Of a stretch of 34,816 nt of DNA, positions 8,984 through 16,400 are shown piece after piece (position 1 is the stretch's first letter; the number at the start of each line of letters is the position of its first letter). The DNA is taken from assembly GCA_944388615.1 (NCBI GenBank), contig CALXJL010000001.1:1-34816 (forward strand), in the 5' to 3' direction. The notes beneath the pieces were generated by a model. That model was not told where the DNA came from. It searched no databases and saw nothing but the letters and a program-made list of their open reading frames with translations. A program made the translations under genes and the position numbers. This DNA is from an uncultured Clostridia bacterium (lineage in GTDB: Bacteria; Bacillota; Clostridia; TANB77; CAG-508).

Positions 8984-10537
8984 TTATTGAATATAATAGT
9001 TTGCATTTAAATCTTCTGATAAATGCCATTTTCCTATAAAATTAATTACTACGTTTTCTTCCATATTTATTTTTGGTGTTACAACAACATTTCCATTTTG
9101 ATCTATACAACCCCAAACTCCATCTTTTTTAACTGCTGCATAACCATATTTATTTTGTTCTTTTGCATCATCATATATATAATTAACTACTACTACCCCA
9201 TCTTTATTTACATATCCATATTTTCCGTTTTCTTTTTTTAAAAATAGTGTATTTTCATATAATAATTTAGTATTTTCTCTTTCTTCAAATTTAAAATTAT
9301 AATATTTATATTCTCCATCAACATATGCTAATATATAATCTTTACTTGTATTTACTTCTGTTACAATTCCACTAAATTTATATTCAAAATTTCTATCATA
9401 AACTCTTTCTTCATCATTAATTTGTGCAACTATAAAATCTGCTTCTTTGTTATATGTTACTAAATCATTTTCTAAAGGTATAGGTGTTTCTCCATTAATT
9501 GATATAACTCCATATTTATCTCCTTGTTTTGCTATATAATGATCTGTAAATATATATGTTAGACTATCATATTCTGTTTTTATTAATTCATCTTTAAAAT
9601 TATTTGATACTCCATATTTATCATCTTTTTTTATTATTATATTATTTGCGTCTATTGAGATAATTTCATCTGCCCATCCTTGTAGAGCTATTTCTTCATC
9701 TTCTTTTATTAATTTCCACCCATCATTTTCTTTAACTACATAAGTATTATTTCCATAAACATTGTCTATATCTTGATATTTAACATCTACCACTATTTGT
9801 TTATTACAATCTATAACACCATATAATCCATCTGAATTTTTTACTATATAACCATCTGAATATTGATCTGTTAATGCTTTTATTTCTGCATATTCATTTG
9901 GGATAATTATATTTCCAGTATTATCACATAATCCAAATTTATCGTCTTTTTCTATTAATAGACTATTAGTTATTCCTTTTATAGCTTCTATAGAATCATA
10001 TTCACAATTTAAAAGTACTTTTCCATCTAAATCTATTAATCCGTATTTATCTCCATTTTTTACTTTTAAAACTCCTTTTTCATACCACATATTATAAGAT
10101 TCATCATAATTTTCAATTGCTTCTACAGACTCGTATTCTGTAAATTTAGCTTGCCCGTTAGCATCTATTGCTCTTGATATATATGTACCTGTTTCATAAT
10201 TTACATTATCTACACATAAAAATATATCTTTCGAACTATCTGGAATAACTATTAATTCTGAATAAGTTGGTTGTATTACATATTCTCCTTTTTCATTAAT
10301 AACTCCCCATGCATCATCTGCATATACTGTAAAATATCCTTTCGAAAATTCTTTTGTTATTTCTTTTCTTTCTGTATTTAATAATTTTGCAATAACTACA
10401 CAAAACATTACTATTACTATTAGAACTATTATTACTGCAAAAACCTTTTTTACATTTAATTTTTTTTCACTACTATATCTTTTTCCTTTACTCATATTTG
10501 CATTACATTCCTTGTTAATAAATTTAGGTTTTTCCAT
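8984..10537 (-). CDS. WG-repeat membrane protein
   Basis: A 517-aa protein with a basic N-terminal tail, one membrane helix (about residues 30-52) and about ten WG/YG repeats (PF14903-like). Examples are WGVINEKGEYVIQPTY, KYGLIDLDGKVLLNCEY, KFGLCDNTGNIIIPNEY and VWGCIDQNGNVVVTP. Repeats of this type form beta-propeller-like or beta-rich binding domains; the topology puts them outside the cell. The ligand is unknown. The ATG at 10537 has only a weak AGGT upstream. An internal ATG at about 10495, behind AAGGA, is an alternative that would shorten the cytoplasmic tail. It is first in the probable WG - unknown - acpS - tatD operon. Confidence 0.85.
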   Translation of the reverse strand: MEKPKFINKECNANMSKGKRYSSEKKLNVKKVFAVIIVLIVIVMFCVVIAKLLNTERKEITKEFSKGYFTVYADDAWGVINEKGEYVIQPTYSELIVIPDSSKDIFLCVDNVNYETGTYISRAIDANGQAKFTEYESVEAIENYDESYNMWYEKGVLKVKNGDKYGLIDLDGKVLLNCEYDSIEAIKGITNSLLIEKDDKFGLCDNTGNIIIPNEYAEIKALTDQYSDGYIVKNSDGLYGVIDCNKQIVVDVKYQDIDNVYGNNTYVVKENDGWKLIKEDEEIALQGWADEIISIDANNIIIKKDDKYGVSNNFKDELIKTEYDSLTYIFTDHYIAKQGDKYGVISINGETPIPLENDLVTYNKEADFIVAQINDEERVYDRNFEYKFSGIVTEVNTSKDYILAYVDGEYKYYNFKFEERENTKLLYENTLFLKKENGKYGYVNKDGVVVVNYIYDDAKEQNKYGYAAVKKDGVWGCIDQNGNVVVTPKINMEENVVINFIGKWHLSEDLNANYYIQ

Positions 10538-10587
10538 TGGTACCTATAAACCATAATCATTTATTTCCGTATATTTTTTACTATTTT

Positions 10588-10617
10588 AATATATCATATT
10601 CAGATATGTTTTTACAA
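10588..10617 (-). promoter_or_regulatory. Possible promoter of the WG-repeat/acpS/tatD operon
   Basis: Minus-strand TTGTAA (10612-10617) and TATATT (10588-10593) are 18 bases apart, with TATGA just before the -10. It lies about 50 bases upstream of the WG-repeat gene and downstream of the spoIIE terminator. The match is fair but the region is very AT-rich. Confidence 0.5.
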
Positions 10618-10633
10618 GATATTTTTATATAAA

Positions 10634-10686
10634 AATAATAGCAGAATTATTTGAAGTTAGAAACTATCTATAATTCTGCCATTATT
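10634..10686 (-). terminator. Rho-independent terminator after spoIIE
   Basis: AATAAT-GCAGAATTAT pairs with ATAATTCTGC-ATTATT, 16 base pairs with one internal mismatch and a loop of about 19 bases. On the minus strand it is followed by a U-rich stretch (ATTTTTATATA). It lies just past the spoIIE stop. Confidence 0.8.
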
Positions 10687-10727
10687 TTACAATAGGAAAT
10701 TTTTTCCAAAATCCTATTAATCCATAT

Positions 10728-13215
10728 TTATTTATTTTTCACCACTTTAGCAACAATTACTGTCATATCATCTTTAGGATATCCTACATCATTGTCTTGC
10801 GCTTCTCCAATAATTATATCTGCTATTTTTTGTACATCATCTATTTTTATATCTTCTAATAAGTATTTAAGCCATAATTCTTTATTTGAATATTCCTTAT
10901 CAGATTCTATTATTCCATCTGAGCACATAACAAATATATCACCTTCATTAATATCTATATCATATACGTCTAAGTCAATATCTTTAAGTATTCCTGCTGG
11001 TAATGATTGTGATTCTAATAATTGTACTGAATCTGCTTTTTTTAAATATGTTGGGCATGCACCATTTTTTATAAATTCTAAATTTCCTGAATACAAGTCA
11101 AATATAGATAAATCCATTGTAGCATACATATCTTCACTATTAGCTGACAATGTAGAATTTATAAGTTTTAGAGAAGTATTTTTATCAAAACCTGAAACTA
11201 ATAATCTTTCTAGCATTTTTATAGCTATTTTACTACTTTTTCTAGCTTCTGGTCCAGATCCCATTCCATCACTTATAGCAATTAAAAATTTCCCATCATC
11301 TAATCTTCTATATGTACTACTATCTCCAGATATAATTGAATCATGTTTTTTAGTTCTTGCTATTCCTATATTTAGTTTATATATATCTTTAGATGCAAAA
11401 ACAAATTCACAATGATCTTTATTAATTCTTATCCCGCATTCTTGTTTATATAGGTCTAATTTAATTTTCATATTTTTTTCTATAACTTTTTTAATTTGTG
11501 TACACATGCATTCATCGTTTTCCACATCTTCGCATATATTTGTGGATACTTTAATTGTTATTTTACCGTTTTTTTCCTCTTTTATATCTAATCTATTTAG
11601 TTCAATCTGTTTTTGTTTTAGTATTTCTATAATTTCTTCTTTTTGTTTTTCAAATTTATCGTTTTCTTTATTTTTAATTTCCTCTGCTATTCCAGATATA
11701 ACTTTTGAAACATTTTGTAATTGATTAGATATATTTTCATTATTTTCATCTAATTTCTTTTTCCATACAAAACTTAATTTACTTGTTTTATATGTTTCAT
11801 TTATAATATTTATATCTGTGTCTATTTCATTATTTACTGTATTATTCGCATCTTCTTCTATGCCCAATACATAATTATTATTTTGTTTTAATATCTCTAA
11901 TAAACTCTTTTTATCTATTTTTTCTTTTATAAGTAGATAATCATATATTTCATTTACAATATTCCCATTTTTATTTGTTAATTCGTCATATAGGAAATTA
12001 GTTTCTAATCCATCTAGATTATTAGATAACTCTTTTAAAAATATATTTCTATTTTCTTGTTCTTCAGAAATTATTTCGTCATCTGACACTACTGTTGCCG
12101 CTACATTTTTATATTCATCTGCTATTTGGCTTATAGTATCTGATACATTATTTAATTTTAATATTGTATCAGTATTTTCTTCTAATCTATTATTCATCAT
12201 CTTTGGCAAGCATTTATTTTCGCCATACATGTCCATTATATTTATTTTTACATTTTTTGGTATTGCAAGAAGTCCTAAAAATGCAATTAATATTTCTTGA
12301 ATTCTTATAATTTGAACTGTATTTCCATTAGCAACATATGTTAAAATTACATTTCCTAATATGAATCCAATTACAACACCAATTTTTCCTAATTTATTAA
12401 ATATTCCTGAAATCATTCCTGAAATTGCATATGATGCTACCATAACAGGTTCAGAATTTGTAATAATTCCAAGTACAGTTCCTATTGTAACTCCTCCTGT
12501 TGCTCCTACTAAAATTCCATTTTTCCAGCCTAATATTAATACAAGTAAAATGCTTAATATATTTTTTAATTCATATCCTAATATAGCAAAAGATCCAAAT
12601 TTAGTAAAACATATTGCGAGTAATAAACTCGCTCCTATAATTTCTTCTATAGAAAATGCCATTTTATTTCCAAATTCTCTGATTACAGTTAATGAATTTA
12701 CAAATATTTTATAAAATACATATGATACTATACTAACCATGATTCCTGCTAGTGCATCATAAACATAGAATTTAGTAAATAATATGTATATAGCTTGTAC
12801 TATTAGACATGAAAAAAATAGGTTTTTCCCTAATTTTACTTTTTCATTAACATCTTCTTGTATTTTTGGTTTAAAGATGTATATTGATACAAAAAATACA
12901 ATTGTTGTAAGTAGATATTTTAAAAGTGTTTCTGAGCCAAACCCTATGAATGTTGATATTAGTGTTAAAATATATACAATCCCTACGGGTATACCATTTC
13001 CAAGGGTTGCTGCTAATATTGCAATTCCGAAATGGAGCCATATATCCTTCCATTTGATTATTAAATCCTACCATTGATACTATAAAAGATATTACATATA
13101 ATATGATATTTTGTTTTGTAAAATTGCTTTTTAATACTGTTTTTATATTATTGTTTCTTACTTTTCCTAATTCGCTATTTTCTTCTTCAAAACCTTGAGA
13201 TACATTTTGAATCAT
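10728..13215 (-). CDS. spoIIE: Stage II sporulation protein E (PP2C phosphatase), split by a +1 frame change at CGG
   Basis: SpoIIE dephosphorylates SpoIIAA to activate SigF in the forespore and acts at the polar septum with FtsZ. Translation in two frames joined at 13029 gives 828 aa, almost the length of B. subtilis SpoIIE. The first frame (13215 to 13030, 62 aa) ends in EGYMAPF. Skipping C13029 continues as GIAILAATLGNGIPVG through about ten membrane helices (about 40-310), an FtsZ-interacting middle region, and a PP2C domain (about 600-825) with SGDSSTY, SDGMGSG, NGACPTY and CSDGIIE. The APF-GIAIL join matches SPFAL/SPFGI in the family. I checked the joined frame as open from the shift site to the stop. 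ATG at 13215 follows GGGGTGG. Without the shift a 114-residue product with only one membrane segment would result. Confidence 0.88.
13024..13032 (-). other. Putative +1 frameshift site in spoIIE (TTT CGG AAT)
   Basis: The incoming frame reads TTT CGG AAT and leads to a stop at 12871. The conserved protein needs TTT, skip C (13029), GGA ATT GCA. After a +1 slip tRNA-Phe can re-pair from TTT to TTC, which favours slippage here. The codon CGG and the hexamer CGGAAT are the same as at the tatD break. An AAGGA sequence lies about 16 bases upstream, farther than the stimulatory site known for prfB. Confidence 0.68.
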
Positions 13216-13422
13216 TATTACCACCCCTACTTTTTTAATTTTTTTCTTTTGTTGTTTTATATTTTAATCTTTTGTGTTGTATTTTATTGTCATTTTTTAT
13301 ATGTAAAATTAAAAAAGTTTTTTACATGTTGTGATATTTTGTTTCTTTATTCTCTCTTGTTCTATTTTTTATTTATCTATTGTATATTAATTTAGTATAA
13401 ATTACAAGCTTTTTGTCGCATA

Positions 13423-13461
13423 AAAATAGGATAAATACTTTTTTTGTATTTATCCTATTTT
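13423..13461 (-). terminator. Terminator after the surface-protein pair
   Basis: A perfect 16-base-pair stem (AAAATAGGATAAATAC with its complement) and a 7-base loop, followed on the minus strand by a run of T. It lies 13 bases past the stop of the 1895-aa gene. The 200 or so bases from here to spoIIE are very AT-rich; I see only a near match to a Spo0A box (TTTGTCGCA, 13412-13420). Confidence 0.88.
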
Positions 13462-13473
13462 ATTAAATTGGTT

Positions 13474-16400
13474 TTATTTTTTTAAGACTTTTTTCTTAAT
13501 TATGAATGCTCCTGCACCTATAATTACTAATACTGCTACTCCTATTGCTATATATGTTGGTAGTTTACCTGTTGGTGGTGTAATTGTTGCTGGATTTGAT
13601 TGTGAAGAATCCATTTCTGAAACTTGAGTTACATCTGGATCTTGATTTCCTGGTATTGAATATGCCATTCTTCTACCCACAGCGTTTTCTATTTCTAATA
13701 TTTCTGCAATATTATCATAATCTAATTGAACATCATCATTGTTTGCAGCTGTTAATGTTGATAAAAGAAGATATGTTGATTTCGTACTGTTACTAGTGTT
13801 AGGTAAATTTTTAATATTAGTATCATAACTCTCCTTACTTGGCTCTAAGCCTTGCTTTAATGTATCTGTTGTAACTATAGTGTCATGACTTTTTATATTA
13901 AATGCTACTGAGCCATTCTTAGTTAAGTAATTATCAGCAAACGTAACTTCATCATCTACGGTAGTCCATTTTGCATTCCAATCTTCAGTTCCACTATCCT
14001 CATCTGTTTTCCATGTTGCTGTTGTATCAAATTTAATATTGTTATCAACATAATCCACTATATTATTAGCACTAGTTTTTACTATTTCTCCTGAGCCTTT
14101 TTGACCTGTATAATAGAATTCTGTTCCAGTATAATCTACTTCTCCTATATTTGTAACTCTTAATTTATATGCAATAAATACTGTAGTACCTTGACCTAAT
14201 TCCTCCATATCTTGATTAATTTGTATAACACCATTATTTTCTATATTAAGTGACTCAATTTTTTGTAAGAATCCAACATTGAAAAATGTTTTATGATAGT
14301 TTTTAGTTAACCATAATACTCCACTTGTTTGTGTTGATTCTTTTGCATCATATAGAATTGTTCCATTTGAATTAGTAAGTCTCATTTGATTTACATCTTT
14401 GTCTAGTCTTAATTGTGCTTTTGGTCTTTCTACTACACCAAAATCAATATTTGCTAAAGTATAATTTCCATTTATAGTATTACTTGTATCTGTTCCATTA
14501 GTATTATTAGTCCCTACACTTGTTGTTCTATTATATTCATATTCTACATCAATAACTCCTGTATTTGCTTCCATTTTTGTTGCACTCATTAATGTTTCTA
14601 CCTTTGCAATATCTGATGTAGCTCCTGAATATGGTAAGTCTAAAATCTCAGCATTTTCATTTCTTAATTTAACAGAATAATTATTAACCGCTTCTCTTCT
14701 TAACCAAGAATCTTTAGCATCTGAATATCTATTAGCATCTTCATCCGCTACTTTTATATTATACCTAAATGTTCCTAATTCATTATCTTCTATTACATCT
14801 TTATCCTCTGCATTCGGATTATTCTCTGCATCATATGTATTTATTATATTAGTTTCTCCATACTTTGTTTGGTATAATGTAGATTTAAAATCTTGACCAT
14901 TATATGCTAAATCATTTGAGCCGCCATTTGCATTTGTTAATGCAGTATATTTTTTGTCTCCATAACAGAATTGTAATACATAATATCCTGGTATGTAGTC
15001 TCTAAATTCATATGATAAATCAGAATTTATATTTACATCAGCCTTTGTATAGTCTTGTCCATTAAATTTTATTGTCGTATTAAGCACTCTTTGCGCTGTA
15101 TCTGTTCCTGATGAAAAATCAATTCCTTTTTGTTGTATATTTTTAGTAAATTCTCCTGTTGTTTCATCTTTTTCAACTTCCATTAATTTTACTGTCACAC
15201 CATTTATTTTTTTATTTCCTTCTGACGCTTCATCATATATTCCGTCTCCTATCATAGCATCATCGGATTTTTCATTTCTTTCATCTTCCCATATAACACC
15301 ATTCATTACTCTTTCTGTAATCATATTAAGTACTAATCTTAAATCTGGTGCTTTAGCTGCATCATCTTCTAATGCAGATTGAATATTATAATTAGCAGAA
15401 TTTATACTTCCTGGTGTTGAATCTTTATCTATTATTCCAGATACTTCTTTTGAAGTAGTTGTTCTTCCTTGATCTTCTCCTGGAATATGAGTATCAACAG
15501 TATACCATGTTTTATATTCATATATTTCTGCTAAATTTTTCTTTGCTCCTCTTGTATCTGTAACTACAGTTCCACTTCCGTCTTTTGCCATAATTTCATC
15601 TAGTCTAATTGGACCTTCTGTATTGTTTGAATCTCCTTCATCTTGTTTTTTTACTCTAAATTTCAAATAAATGAATATATCTTCTCCTGAAGTAAGTGTT
15701 GTTTGTTCTTCCATTTGAGAAAAGTCTAGTAATACTGCATTAGTATTATATCCTCCTACTCCACTTAACTTATTATCATTACCACCTAAATCTTTAACAT
15801 TATTCTCTCTATCTGCTGCCCATGTTTCCCATCCAGGTATTGGTTCTTCTTGTAATTTTTGCTGATTAAACTCTGTCACTTTTTCAACTCCAAGAAAGTC
15901 ATAGTCTTCATCATAATAGTCAACTATTTTACTTGCCTGTGTATCCATATATAATGATGCATTATGTACATTTATTCTATATGTTACATAAACTTCCAAT
16001 GGCTGCTCTGTATAAGTATTATCTGCTAGATAATCTGAACTATATATGCCATTTTCATATCCATCATCTATTATATTTTTACCTTCGTCATCTTTTAATA
16101 ATACATCACTATAAAGTATATTAATATTATAGAAGTCAGCTGTTTGATCTTTTACGGTTTCCCATATGCCCTCATCTGTCATTTCACTTTCTTGTAACTC
16201 TGAATTTCCAGCTATTTCTCTATATAGTTCTAATTGCCTATTTTTTAATTCTTGTTGAAGCTGTCCATATGTATAAGTATGTGATATTCCATTTATTTTA
16301 GTTTCTATTTTTTCAATATCATTACTTAATGACATATCTATTTCCATTCTTTTATTCAAACCACAATTAATATGTAATTGTCCTTCATATATTGCTGGTC

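Noticed and set aside
10728..12740. spoIIE starting at ATG 12740
   Set aside because: The joined frame is open upstream to the shift site and supplies the missing membrane helices. The start lies at 13215 behind a clear ribosome binding site.
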